Assembly: GCA_032173965.1 (NCBI GenBank)
Contig: CM063290.1
Span: 1,054,001-1,118,000, forward strand
Origin: Sitta carolinensis
Taxonomy: Eukaryota; Chordata; Aves; Passeriformes; Sittidae
Direction: 5' to 3'
Length of the DNA stretch: 64,000 bases
The position numbers and the translations under genes are program-made. The notes under the pieces were generated by a model. It did no database searches and was not told the origin of the DNA. It saw only the letters and a list, made by a program, of their open reading frames with translations. Positions 20,561 through 32,665 of this stretch are shown here, piece after piece (positions within the stretch are counted from its first letter, which is position 1; every line of letters starts with the position of its first letter).

Positions 20561-20700
20561 GTCCAACCTTGGTCCCACAAACCCTTCTGGGATCCTACAA
20601 ACCCTTCTGGGATCCTACAAACCCTTCTGGGATCCAGCAGACCTTTCTGGGGTCCCACAAACCCCTCTGGGGTCCACAAACCTCTGGGGTCGATCCCCTG
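20545..20700 (+). repeat. 20-bp tandem repeat
   Basis: ACCCTTCTGGGATCCTACAA units, first perfect and then diverging. Confidence 0.85.
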
Positions 20701-21324
20701 GTGCTGTGGGTGCCGGGGAGGGGCTGTGCTCGTGTCCCGGGGATGGTGGGGACATCCCCGAGGGCACGGCAGCTCTTGGCAGAGGCCAGCAGGGTCCGGG
20801 TGGCCCCGAGGGGGTGGCACCAGCACTGGCTCGGCCGAGGGGACCCGCTGGGCTGGCCGGGCCACGATGGTGCCTCTGTGGCTACCGGGGGGCTCCGGGG
20901 GCTGCGGGCCCCCCGAGCTCGGGCACTGCCGGGGCAGGCGGGGCGGGAGGCACGGTGACAGTGCCCGGGTGACAGGGCAGGGTGCGGTCACCTCTGCGCG
21001 GTCACTGCTGTGCCTGGGACTCGTCATGAGACAGCCTGTTCTGCACTGCGGGGGAAAGGTGCCCCAGAGGCCGGGAGGAAGGAACAGCTCGAGCAGGAGC
21101 TGATGTGGGAGCTGGGCAGAAGGGCAGGAGCTGTTCCTGGACGAGACTGAAGTGTCAGCAGCCCGAAGGTGCTGCAGGAACAGCCAGACCGTCCCACTGG
21201 GCACAAAGGCTGCTCCCGAGGCTGCCACCCTGGCCAGGGGTCTGGGGAACACCACAGGGACCTGGCTGTGCTTTCCCCTGTGCTGGGCGTTCTGGGGCTC
21301 TCCAGCTGTGGGAGATCATCAGAG

Positions 21325-21500
21325 GATTGCCCTGGGTTGGGAAATGCTCCATCAGAGAATAACCCTGGGTGGGAAATGCTCCATCAGAGGATAACCTGGG
21401 TGGAATGTCCATCAGAGATAACCCTGGGGTGGGAAATGCTCCATCAGAGGATAACCCTGGGGTGGGAAATGTTCATAAGTAACCCTGGGTGGAATGTCCC
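21325..21500 (+). repeat. short minisatellite, about 33 bp
   Basis: Five or so copies of GGGAAATGCTCCATCAGAGG plus ATAACCCTGGGGT, several with one- or two-base losses. Confidence 0.85.
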
Positions 21501-21589
21501 TGTCCCCTCCTTCCAGGTGCTGAGGGCAGCTGGGCAGAGCTGTGGGCCTGTCTGGGGAAGTGGCTTCAGGGAAGGGGCAGTGGGAGGTG

Positions 21590-21678
21590 GTGGGGAGGTT
21601 CCCTGGGAGGTGTCCTTGGGAGTGGGAAGGAGCCTTGGGAGGTGTCCTGGGAGTGGAAGGAGCCTTGGGAGGTGCCTA
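21590..21678 (+). repeat. short tandem repeat
   Basis: About three copies of CTTGGGAGGTGTCC with GGGAGTGGAAGGAGC. Confidence 0.7.
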
Positions 21679-22784
21679 AACCAAAGTCCTGCTCCAAGCT
21701 GGCCAGCTCTGAGGTCACACCAGGTCGCCCAGGGCCACACTGAGCCTGCACTGCAGGGCTGGAGCCTGCCCGGCTCCTGGACAGCCTCCAACCCTAGCGA
21801 TGTCCTGTGAGGGGTAAAACCCCCAAAAAATCCAGGTTCGGGTGCCCCAGGGTGATAGACCCCAGCTCCTGGGGGCTGCAGCCGTGTCTGTGACTTGGAG
21901 CAGGGGCTGCAGGAGAGGTGCTGGACACGAGTGACCCCATCCGTGGGGCAGCAGAGGTGCCAGGGCTGGGGGGCTCTCCCAGGACTCCCACAGGATTGCT
22001 GTGGCTCTCCCGTAGCTCACCGGAGTTTTGCCTGGGGGAAAAATTCCCTTTGCTTTCAACTCTGCTGGGAGAAGCAGGGTGAGAAGTGTCACAGCAGGGT
22101 GGCCACAGGCTGGCCCTGGGTTTCCTCCTCGTGGAGGGGAATTTGGCACCTCGTGAGGGGCTGAGTCACCGGAGGCACAGAGCACAACACACCCAGCACC
22201 AAACCCCTGCCCGGCCTGGGGCGGGGATCGTTTTATTTGTAGTTTTTATTGTGGAAATCTGAGGTTCTCACACAGGAGTGAGCACGGGGGGATGGACACA
22301 GGGAGCAGCTCTGGCTGCCCCTGGGGTTTCTCCATCCCCACCGTGTCATCACCATCCCACCACCGCAGCACATCCTCTGCATTAATATTTATTTTTCTCT
22401 TATGGCTACAAAGCCTGTTTTTATGAGAATAATTTCCCACAGACCCAACAACAAATGTCAGGTTGACCTAAGGGCTGTTGTTGCCTCAATTTTCTTCGGG
22501 CTCCCTCTGGTCCGACCAGCCGGGTACAAGTTGTCTCCTGCGTAATTAGCCGGTGATAAATCACCTCCTGCCTTCTCCCCGTGCACGAGGAGCACATTCC
22601 CATGTGCTGAGCCACGCTGGGGTTTGTTTGTTTGTGCACTCTGAGCACTCCCTGGACCTCTGCAGCTCGGCAGGGCCAGCCTCGCCCGCAGCTGGCCGGG
22701 GACAGGGATGCACAGGCACGGGGAGCAGCTGCTCTGGGCTGGGCTCTGGGCAGGACACGGCTTCAACTGCCTGGACTTGAATCC

Positions 22785-22912
22785 TGGATCCCTGGCAGTG
22801 CCCGGGCTGGACAGGGCTTGGAGCAGCCTGGGTGTGCCCAGTGGAGAGGTGCATGGGGTGGGATCTAAGGTCCCTCCCAGCCCAGCCCCAGCAATTCCAT
22901 GGCTCTGTGGTG
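22785..22912 (+). mobile_element. CR1 3' fragment, sense
   Basis: CCTGGATCCCTGGCAGTGCC, CAGGGCTTGGAGCAGCCTGG and GGTCCCTCCCAGCCCAGC, ending near AATTCCATGGCTCTGTGG. Confidence 0.8.
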
Positions 22913-23529
22913 TCCGTGCACACAGGGTGGATGTACTGGCCCAGCCTGGGCACTGAGCATCTCTGCCACCCTTCACCAGTGGTGGCGAAGTTCCTGGCCC
23001 TTCCCACCTCTGCTCTCCACCAGAGCAGGTTGCTCCAGCCCTGGCCAGCTCCTGCTGCTGCCCCCAGGATGGGTGCTCCTTGGGAGCCATCCCAAACACC
23101 CTCAGCAGGTCACAGGAAGGACAGGCTGGGGAAGTGCTGCAGTAAATACCACTATGGAATCAAATTCCTGTTTGTTTCCCATGAACTCAGTGTTTGCACA
23201 GTCAGACCAAAGGGTTTGGCTCTCACTTGGATGCAGCACGGAGGCCAAGGCACCAACTGATGCCTCTTCCAGATAATCTCAGCTGGGATCTGCTGAGCTC
23301 AGAAGTCTCCTGCTGACGGAGATGTTCCAGGTGCTTTCTGTCTCATTCCTGCCCATTTTCCAGAGCATGAGGCATGGGAAGCACATTTCAGGACTGTTTG
23401 ATAAAAACCACAGGAGTGTTTATAGTGCCCACATTTGTACCACATTCTGGAGGCCGTTGTAGTGCACAAAGAGCAGTGATTATTGCAAACAGCAAAGCAG
23501 GCAAAGGAGGAATATTGGTTTGCCTTTTG

Positions 23530-23912
23530 TGTCCTGCCTGGGCTGCTGTGGGGCTCAGGGGTCAGTCCAGAGGAGGCCACAGAGATGCTCTGAGGGCTGG
23601 AGCCCCTCTGGAGCCAGAGCTGGGAGAGCTGGGGGGGATCACCTGGAGAGGAGAAGGATCCAAGGAGCCTGAGGGGGCTCCAGGAGAGCTGAGGAGGGAC
23701 TGGGGACAGGGGATGAAGGGACAGGACCCAGGGAATGGCTTCACATGGAGATAGAGCAGGGCTGGATGGGATATTGGGAAGGAATTCCTGGCAGCTGGGG
23801 CTGCCCCTGGATCCCTGGCAGTGTCCCAGGCCAGGGTGGACACTTGGACAGAGGAAGGTGTCCCAGCACTGGATGGGCTCTGAAATCCCTTCCAACCCAA
23901 CCCATTCCATGA
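23530..23912 (+). mobile_element. longer CR1 3' fragment, sense
   Basis: Extends upstream of the usual tail: GGCTCAGGGGTCAGTCCAG, GAGAGGAGAAGGATCCAAGG, CATGGAGATAGAGCAGGGC, then the complete tail to CCAACCCATTCCATGAGG. The upstream part is also the raw material of the 348-bp array at 59-60 kb. Confidence 0.85.
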
Positions 23913-25350
23913 GGAGGCACCTACAGCTGGAAAAGTGGCACCGCTGGCACCGTGCCCCCATAATGGTGACAGGCTGCACCTTCCAAAGGCTGGCTGCTGC
24001 TCCCGGGCTGCTCCCGTGCCCGCCCCCTCCCCGCAGCTCTGCCGAGGGGCTGCGGCTCAGCCCCGCTCCTCTGAGCGCTCCTTTGTCAGCGATAAGGCTG
24101 CGACAGCAGCGCCCGCGGCAGCACGGAGTGTGCGAACCGCGAGGGTTCGTTCTCAGCCCGCAGGCACAGCCCGGCCGGGCGCAAACCTCGGGAAAACGGG
24201 AAAAGAGATCTTTACCGGTCACTGCACAGCCCCACAGCGGAACGAAGCTCAGCCTGAGCTGAGTGTCCCAGCCAGGGGCAGGGAATGTGGTGAGGCACCC
24301 AGGAGATGTGGGGCCCAGACCTCCTCCCGATCTCCCACGCCAGGATGCGAGCAGGGAACAGGCAGGATGCAGTCCCTGACTCAGGGATGCAGCACCAAAC
24401 AGCCACTCCTGCCCCCGGAGCATCCACCACCCCGGGAGGCGGCTCTCGGAGATGTGGTTTAGTGGGAATGGGGGTACTCGGTGGGAGGTAGGACTTGGCA
24501 GCTTCTCCAAGCCTGGCTTGCAAGTGCAACGTGAGCATCGGCTGCTCCGGTGAGCCCTGCGCTCCTGGGTCGGTGTTGCAAACATCTGGCAGGCCGTTGT
24601 TTGTTTGTTTTTCCACCTCTCGCACATTTCTGTCATTTCTGCCGGGGATGCTCCACAGGAAGCCAGTCTAGCCAGGGCGAATCTGGGCTTGCTTGGGGAG
24701 GGAAGTCTGGAAGAATGAATATTTGCCCTGTGGCATCAATTTCCTGTCTAGCATTCTCCAAAACGCAGCTGGAGAAGGCCCAGGAGCACAGATGTGTGTG
24801 TTGTGTGTGTGCCTGGCACCCTCCTAGCAGGGCTGGGAAGGAGCCTCTGCTCTTCCCCTCCCCTTGGCAGAGCCTTTCCTCCCTCCAGAATTCCCAGAAC
24901 CAGCACTGTGCTGGGGAGCTCTGCTCCTCGGGAAACACCAGCTCATTATTCGGTTTAATGGCCCATCTGGGCCCACGTGGGGAAATGCAGATGCTGCCTC
25001 GGGACACGGAGTGATGCAATGGATGGGTTGGGAGGGAGGGAGCGACCCCAGAGCCCCCCGGGCTGGGCAGGCACCTCCACACTGCTTCAGCTTTAATTGG
25101 CAGTGAATTTTAATGATCTCCTTTAGGAGGCTGACGAGTGGCAGCTCAGTGCCTTTCCCGCTGCTGACACCCCGGTGGGATGGGAGGGCTCAGGAATTGC
25201 TGCTTGTTGCTGTGCAGTTACAATAATAACTAAAAATCCCCACCTATGCCTGATTTATTTTATACGGGCCTTATCTATCACTGCAATTTTGTTGTGGGCT
25301 TCATGTCAAAGGCTTTTGATGCCTCAGGTTTGATGTGTGTCAGGTTTTAC

Positions 25351-25470
25351 TGGATCACAGAACACCCTGAGTTGGAAGGGACTCACAAGGATCATCGAGT
25401 CCACCTCCCGGCCCTGCACAGCACAATCCCAACATCCCAATGCATTCCATCGGATCACATCCTCTGATTC
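25351..25470 (-). mobile_element. CR1 fragment, antisense
   Basis: ATCACAGAACACCCTGAGTTGGAAGGGACTC, split here as ATCACAGAACACCCTGAG and TTGGAAGGGACTC, then AAGGATCATCGAGTCC. The subtype resembles the piece at 54.0 kb. Confidence 0.7.
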
Positions 25471-25668
25471 CCACAGGGACAAACATCAGCTAACAACAGC
25501 CGGCTTCATGTGGCCCTAAACAAAACCCCTCATCCACATTTTCACCTTCCTTCTCATGAAATTTATTTGAGAAAGCCTTCCTTTGTCACTTCCCAAACTG
25601 CTGGCAGCTGTTGGTTGTGGTTATGGAAATGCTTTATTTGAATAGTTATGGGAACGAGTTTCAGCTGA

Positions 25669-26140
25669 GGGCTTGGTTTGGCTCCAGCCCCATCCCAGCA
25701 GTGCTAGGTGGATGGCACTGGCTCTAAGAGGCTCAGGGTCTGTCTGGGGGCTTGGTTTGGCTCCAGCCCCATCCCAGCAGTGCTAGGTGGATGGCACTGG
25801 CTCTAAGAGGCTCAGGGTGTTTTGCGGGGCTTGGTTTGGCTCCAGCCCCATCCCAGCAGTGCTAGGTGGATGGCACTGGCCCTAAGAGGCTCAGGGTCTG
25901 TCTGGGGGCTTGGTTTGGCTCCAGCCCCATCCCAGCAGTGCTGGGTGGATGGCACTGGCCCTAAGAGGCTCAGGGTGTTTTGGGGGGCTTGGTTTGGCTC
26001 CAGCCCTATCCCAGCAGTGTTGGGTGGATGGCACTGGCCCTAAGAGGCTCAGGGTCTGTCTGGGGGCTTGGTTTGGCTCCAGCCCCACCCCAGGAGCATT
26101 GGGTGGATGGCACTGGCCCTAAGAGGCTCAGGGTCCGGCT
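25669..26140 (+). repeat. 79-bp minisatellite, six copies
   Basis: Starts of GCTTGGTTTGGCTCCAGCCC lie at 25671, 25750, 25829, 25908, 25987 and 26066, an exact 79-bp spacing. Units alternate GGGTCTGTCTGGGG and GGGTGTTTTGCGGG, suggesting a 158-bp higher-order period. Confidence 0.95.
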
Positions 26141-26364
26141 GAGGGCAGTGCTCTGGGCTGAGCAGGGGCAGGATTAGCTGGGGAGCAGAGCAGATTGCTC
26201 AGATTAGCTCTGCCGGGGCACAGCCCGGGGAGATGGCACATCCCTGTGGAGCTCCCTGATGGCTCCTGACACCTCATTCCCGGGACACCTCTGCCCGCAC
26301 GCACCAGCCCCTGCAGCCCCGCTGGGCTCCCGTCTGATCTCATCAGCCCTGGGGGCTGATCGGA

Positions 26365-26462
26365 ATCAGAAACCCAGCCTGGCTGGGGCTGGGAGGGACC
26401 TTAAAGCCCCTCCTGTTCCCCCTCTGCCCCGGGCAGGGACACCTTCTCCACACCAGGTTTTT
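26365..26462 (-). mobile_element. CR1 3' fragment, antisense
   Basis: GGGAGGGACCTTAAAGCCCC and CCGGGCAGGGACACCTTCTC. Confidence 0.75.
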
Positions 26463-28407
26463 CAGAAGTTAAATCCTACTTACAAATCAAATACATGCTG
26501 AAATTCAAGTGCTCCCCTGATACCGTTGTGAGTTTGGGTTTTGTTGTTCTTTTCCTATTAAGTCATGCGCTGTGACAGCATAAATAATGTGACTGAGTGT
26601 CTCTGGCAGCCCGGTCATCTGCAGCGTGTCTCGAGGCTTCCGAGGGGGGTGAAGTCAGAGGAGCTGTGGCTGTTGGACTGAGAGAGGCTCTGGAAAGGGA
26701 ATCGTTACCTGGCTGCACAAATAAGTAGATTTTTTCCATCTTCCAGGGTCTGTTTTCCTTTTGCTGTGTCTCTGTAAGGCCAATTAACATTAATGGGAGT
26801 TGTATAAACAGACCCTTACAGGAGGACCTCGTTAGCTCTTTGTTCCTGTGGTTTTCATTCCGAGTTGCTAAATTTTATGGGTTAGCAAGAATGCTAAAAA
26901 ATACAGAAAAGCAATGCTGGCGATTGCCATCCTGAAGTGCTTACTGAGTGAATTTAATGAGTCAAGTTTGGGAATGGATTGGCAGGTCCACGAGTAACCA
27001 GACCGCTGGAAAATCCATACCAAGGCAACCTGATCAGCCAGCTGTACAAATATCCCACTGACCTCTTCCTCTCGGACACCGTATTTCCTGGGAAACTCTG
27101 TTTCCAGGGGAAAGCCACGAGAAATTCTCACAACCTTTGCTTTCCCAACCTGCCTGAGAGGCGTTTGTGAGGGAGTCACACCCGGGGGAAGGCCCGGGGC
27201 ATCTCCCTGGGTCAGCAGTGCTGCAAGGATTGCTGATTTCCTGGGATAGCTGCGCGTCCCAACCGTCCTCCAGCCAACTGAGCCGGGGTTTTTGTGGGTG
27301 TTGTGTATTTAATTCAACTGTGAGAAACCTACAGCCCCTGAAATCACTTCCCTGGCCTGGGGATGTTTGATTTTTCCCACGTTCTGGTGGGATAATGAGC
27401 TGTGTTTTCCTGTGTGGTCTCCCAAGGGGCCCTCAGGCAGGAAAGATTCTTCCCTGTTTCTTCTGCTCCCTGTGAGTTTGAGGGAATGTAAGGGCACGAG
27501 GGGCCTGGGTTGTACCAGAGTGCAAATTTGCAGGTCAAACAGTGAAATATCTAAATTTCAAGTCTATCCATGTGGATTAATTACCAAGATCACGGGATAA
27601 ATGAACGTGGTGGAGCAGGAATGACAGAACTGTGATGGAGAACACAGAGGCTGGGAAACGCCCTCCTTTTTAGAGAGGTGAGTTTGGGAAATCTTAAATA
27701 AATGCAGGATTTAAACTACATAGAAATGTCCCTGTGCAGTAGCTATTTGATATTCCCAGCTCACCTTCCAAGCCCTGTTGTTTTGAAATGAGCTCTTGGG
27801 GTTGAATTTAACATCCTTGCTTTCAAAAAACCGAGCACACAAAAGGACAAGGTTTCCTTTCTCGTTTTTACTGCTGTTTCCAGTCCAGCTCTGTAATGCT
27901 ATTTTTAGAGCCTGTGTTTTAATGCTGTGGCATGAACTGCTGGGATTTCCCCTGGCTGATATAAAATAGAGGATCTGCACTTCGGTATTAGCAGTCAGCC
28001 AGGAAATCCGTGCCTGGTGCCAGAAATGGGCTTCCTTCATAAATCTGGATTTATTTTCATTTCCTTGTGCAGCGGTGACGTGCCAGATCAGCTGTGCTGG
28101 TGTCCTGACACGTTCTCTGGTGCCACGGAACAGGGGGGGCTGGACTGGGAACCAGAGGCAGGATTTGCCTGATTCCCTGGGGACACACACAGCTGGGAAG
28201 TGTTGGTTTGCAGGGAATCAGGGACGGGACTCTGATCCCCGTAAAGAACTGGCCAAAGGCACTTCCACAGGGAGCTTCACACCTCTGCAAACATGAGTGA
28301 TCAGTCCTGATTGTCCTCACCACCCTGACAGAATTACCTTTTACTGATCACAGATCTATTGCAAAGCAGGAAAGCTGTGATCAAGCGGGCTGAAATCAAA
28401 GGAACAG

Positions 28408-28535
28408 TGCCCAAGGCCAGGTTGGATTGGAGCACTCTGGAACAGCAGAAGGTGTCCCTGCCCATGGCAGGGTGGAACAGGATGAACTTTAATGTCTCTC
28501 CCAACCCAACCCATTCCATGATTCTGTAATACAGA
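28408..28535 (+). mobile_element. CR1 3' fragment, sense
   Basis: Ends with CCAACCCAACCCATTCCATG and ATTCTGTAATACAG, the intact tail. Confidence 0.85.
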
Positions 28536-28619
28536 GATCTGGATGCTCTTTCAGCTTGGCCTGTCTGAGCAAACCTCTCTTTCAGTGTAAAATGAGGATT
28601 ATTCTGCCAATCCATCATT

Positions 28620-28765
28620 TCACCATCCCTGGAGGTGTCCAGGGAAGGCCTGGCATGGCACTCGGTGCTCTGGGTGGGGACAAGATGGGAATTGGTCACA
28701 GGCTGGATTTGGTCTTGGAGGGCTTTTCCAACCTCAGTGGTTCCCTGATTCTGTGACTCAATCCA
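28620..28765 (+). mobile_element. CR1 fragment, sense
   Basis: CCTGGAGGTGTCCAGGGAAG and TTGGAGGGCTTTTCCAACCT, followed by GATTCTGTGACTC. It lies just after the previous piece, so this is a separate insertion. Confidence 0.8.
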
Positions 28766-30124
28766 CTTTCTGTGCAATCTGTGAAGGAAAAAGGCTCTGT
28801 ATAAATAACCTGTAATTCTGCTTCTTTTTGGATCCAAGGTAATTCCCAAACCTCCCAGGTCCTGTTGCTGCTCTGGCTGGTCCCTTCCCCTCCACTGGGA
28901 AGGCTTTACAGGGTAAGGCTTAGGTGAAGCACTTTCTAAAGTTCTATTTTTGAGAGCTCTGAAAGGTGACACCTGTGTGGAAGTCATTGCCATCCTTAAA
29001 ATAACCTGGGTGGCAGCTCCGGGCACGGTGACATTGGTGCTGAGCAGGGACACACAGGGCACGGGGGGAGTGGGACTGGCTCTTATCAGGGCTTTAGAGC
29101 TCCAGGTACTGTGGGGCTTAGTCCTGCCGGGGCCTCAAGGTGTGACAGCTCGATAAATATTGAATGTGCCCTTAATCTCGGGGTGGGGAGTGCTGTACCC
29201 CCAGCAGGAAGTGCTGATCCTCCCTTTGTGAGTGCAAGATACTCCAGAGAGTATCTCCCACCCTATCAGCCCAGATAGGGGAAGTGTACTCAGAGGGATA
29301 TTGTGCAAAGAGCAAACAGCAGCAGGCAGAGCTTTTGTTCTGCAGGCACCGAGCCCAGGTCAGCAGGTCACACACTGCAGGACTCCCAAAACTGCAGCCT
29401 TGGAGTCAGCTCTGACCCCATCTGCAAAGGGAGGGTCTGTGCCCAGAAAGGGGCTCAGCGTGGTGCCCTCCTGCAGAGGAGTGGGGAGAAGGGAGAGTGC
29501 AGGGACGGTGGGACACGTTGTGAGGTGAGCCCAAATCCTGCTGGGGGATGTGGCCCTCACCCCGGTGATCCCAAATCCTTGCAGAACAACCCGTGGCCCT
29601 GCCTCTCAGCCCTGGAAGAAAGCAGGTAAAGGTTTGTGTGTACCTCTGGGTCGTGCAGGGAAGTCAGCGTGGCTGGTGAGAGGAGGCTGCAGGTGCCATG
29701 CCAGGCTGGCTGCTGCGTGTGGCTTTCCCGTGGCACAGCCGTGACTGATGCCCTGTGACAGCCTGTGCTGCTCTGCTGCTGCAGCTGGGGACTCTGTCAT
29801 CTCTCACCATCGCCACACGGCAGCAAAACTCTCTGGGAATGAAATTTTCTGCCACGAAACGGAGGCTAATGAAAGCACTCACCACAACCACTGGGAAGAA
29901 ATTAATTTCAGTTTGTTCACAGTGCTATGAAAAGCAGTGAGTTCTGCAGTGTGCTGTCCCTCCGTGGTGTGACCGGGGTCTGGGGTCCTGAGTGGCACCT
30001 TTGGCTCTAAGCCATCATTATCATCACTTCAAGGTGGTCCCACAGAGCGTGGCAGCAGCCTGAGCCCCTGCAGGAACCCCGGGCCCAGGGTGAGCGCCCA
30101 GCAAAGCTCACACCTGCACACAGT

Positions 30125-30500
30125 GATGAGATCACAGAATCCCTGAGGCTGGAAAAGCCCTCCCAGAGCATGGAGTCCAACCTGGCATCCCCACCTTGTC
30201 CCCAGAGCACCGAGTGCCACCTCCAGCCCCTCCTTGGGCACCTCCAGGGATGGGCTCTCCAAACCTCCCTGGGCAGCCCCTGCCAAAGTTGAACCCTTTC
30301 CAATACTAAATTCTGCCTGATGCCCACCCTGCCCTGCCTGCCCTGGCCCAGCCTGAGGCCGTTCCCTTTCCTCCTGTCCCTGTCCCCAGAGCCCCCACTC
30401 CCCCTGGCTGTCCCCTCCTGGCGGGAGCTGTGCAGAGCCAGCAGAGCCCCCCTGAGCCCCCCTGAGCCCCTGCCCAGCTCCCCCAGCCCCTCACAGCACT
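30125..30500 (-). mobile_element. CR1 fragment, antisense, long
   Basis: AGATCACAGAATCCCTGAGG, CCTTGGGCACCTCCAGGGAT and CTAAATTCTGCCTGATGCCC, then C-rich DNA. About 370 bp of a CR1 region rarely kept elsewhere in this window. Confidence 0.75.
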
Positions 30501-30919
30501 GACTGGACGCAGGTCGCTGTTGCCATTCCCTGGGGAGCAATTCCCTGTGACAGATCTGGCACACCTGTGCTGTGCCCTCCCTGGTAGCCCGGGGGCTGAA
30601 TCTGCTCCCAGCCCTCCTGCCCCGCAGGGTCGGGCTCTGTGCGGGCTGGGACCCCTTCAAAACCCCTCAGGCAAAGTGTCATCGCCATGGCACTTGTCAA
30701 CAGCTTCCAAATGGTGGCTGCAGGTCACCAGAGATGGGGACAAAGCTGCTGGTGCCATGTTGTGTAAACAGGAAGAAAATCTGCCTGTTCCCTCGGTGAC
30801 TCCATAGTGACCGGGAAACACTGGCCCATTTCACAAGCCTCCCCTGCCTCTCACGGGTCACACACATGGTTTGCTTCCCCCAGAGCCACGGACGCCTCTC
30901 TGTGTGCCTCTGACAACAG

Positions 30920-31020
30920 AGTCACACTGCAGGGCTGGAAGGGACCTCAAAGCTCAGGGAGCCCTGCCAGGGAGTCCCCACTCTTGCTCCCAAACCTCTC
31001 AACAGCCTTCTGCTGTGCCA
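30920..31020 (-). mobile_element. CR1 remnant, antisense
   Basis: AGTCACACTGCAGGGCTGG and AAGGGACCTCAAAGCTCAGG. Confidence 0.55.
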
Positions 31021-32404
31021 AATTCTTCAATAGCTTTTATTTGGGATAAATAACAAAGAAACCTAAAGATTTTAAAGCAATTTTATCTAAATTCTCTTTT
31101 CTTAAATCATTTAGGGTACTTTGAAATAGCAAACAGCTTATGGGAACCATCACTTGCTGACAGATTCGCAGGAATTCGAAGTTTGTGATGCTGAGCAGTG
31201 CTAGAGGAGCCTCAAACAACCACCCTGAGGGGTCTGCAGTTCATGTGTTTGGATGTTAGCTGGGGTCTTGCACTTGCTCCTTTTGAAGTCAGTGGGTTTG
31301 ACAGATGAGGAAATGGATTCAAAAGCAAAGCAAGGAAAATCTTATTCCACCTTATTTTCATCCCAGTTCCGCACATATAAGGGTAGGGCTGCTTTTTAAC
31401 AAGTCTGTTGTAGCAACAGCCTGCAATCAACACACACATGCTGTTATCTCTTCGTGGGAGATAAATTTAAATTGTCGGGCCATGCCATGGAAATGCAGCA
31501 TTTGCATTTTCCTATCAGGATGTGCCAGGACACTGCGGGGCAATTGCAAAGCAGGAGTTGGGCACTAAAGTGAAGCGGAGGAAGGAGCAGCCCGACCTCC
31601 TGCCAGGCACTGTGTGCTGCTGTTAAAGTGTTTCAAAGGGGAGGGAGGGGAGCCCAATCAGAGCTCCAAACTGTGTCACCGGAAAATGCCATCACACAGT
31701 CTCAGGGCTTGCAAAGACTCTCCTCTGGGTCATCCCATTCCCTTCCTTTTAGGCTGGGAGAGCCAGGGACTGTTTTTGCATGTTGGATCTCAGAATGGTG
31801 CACACACACTGATCTTGTCTCCTGGGTTCAAGTGAGCCCCACCATCCTCCTTGGGACGCTCCGTCCTCTAAACATCCTGGCTTCTTTCAGTTGTGTTTTC
31901 TCTTTATCTTTTCCTGTTTTACAGTGACTCCACAGGTCCTTCCTCACTGCCTGGTGTTTCTTCCAGTAGCTCACCAAGGCTGTAACATCTGTCTTGTTTC
32001 ATACATCCTTGTCCCCTTCCAGTGGGGACGGCTTTGTGTGCAATTTCTGTTTTGGCAGGATTTTCAGGTTTCTTTTGCAAAGCCAGCAGCAGAAACGCTT
32101 CCCTCCCTCCAGCTCCTGTGTTTAAATTAGGAAAGAGCAGATCGCTGGGGGCTGGGGGGAACAGGGAAGATTGATGGGGTTTCTGTGATCCCATGGGAGT
32201 TCCCTGGCAGGCTCTTGGGAAACTGCTGAGTCCTGCAGGGATGAGCCTCACCCTCATGGCAACAGTTCTGTTTTGCCTGAGGAGTCTTCAGGAGTGCCGC
32301 CCTCATTGTCATCCAGGAGCATTCGGAGATCTTATAGATATGCCCTTGAATGCCTTAGAAACAGAGAACAAAACCTGCAACCCCTCTGCACCCTCTCCCA
32401 GGGG

Positions 32405-32665
32405 GCTGGGCTTTTGCTTGGACCTTTGTCAGGAGAAGAGGAAACGGCCTCAAGCTGCGCCAGGGGAGGTTCAGGTTAGACATCAGGAGGAATTTCTTCA
32501 TGGAAAGGGTTTTTCAGCATTGAATGGGCTGCCCAGGGAGGTGTCCGAGGAATGACTGAAGGTGGCACTCAGGGCTCTGGGCTGGTGACAGTGCAGTATT
32601 TAGTCAAAGGTTGGACCCCGTGATCCTGGAGATCTTTTCCAGCTCTAAGGATTCTTTGATTTCCT
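32405..32665 (+). mobile_element. CR1 fragment, sense
   Basis: GGGAGGTTCAGGTTAGACATC (first 20 bases diagnostic), GGAATTTCTTCATGGAAAGG, GGGCTGCCCAGGGAGGTGTC and GATCTTTTCCAGCTCTAAGG. Confidence 0.85.

Noticed and set aside
19829..21103. 424-codon plus-strand frame with serine/proline-rich peptide
   Set aside because: GC-rich sequence with an internal 20-bp repeat; nothing resembles a known domain and the ends do not match splice sites.
23299..24636. 445-codon minus-strand frame
   Set aside because: Crosses a CR1 fragment in antisense and unrelated GC-rich DNA; no family recognised.
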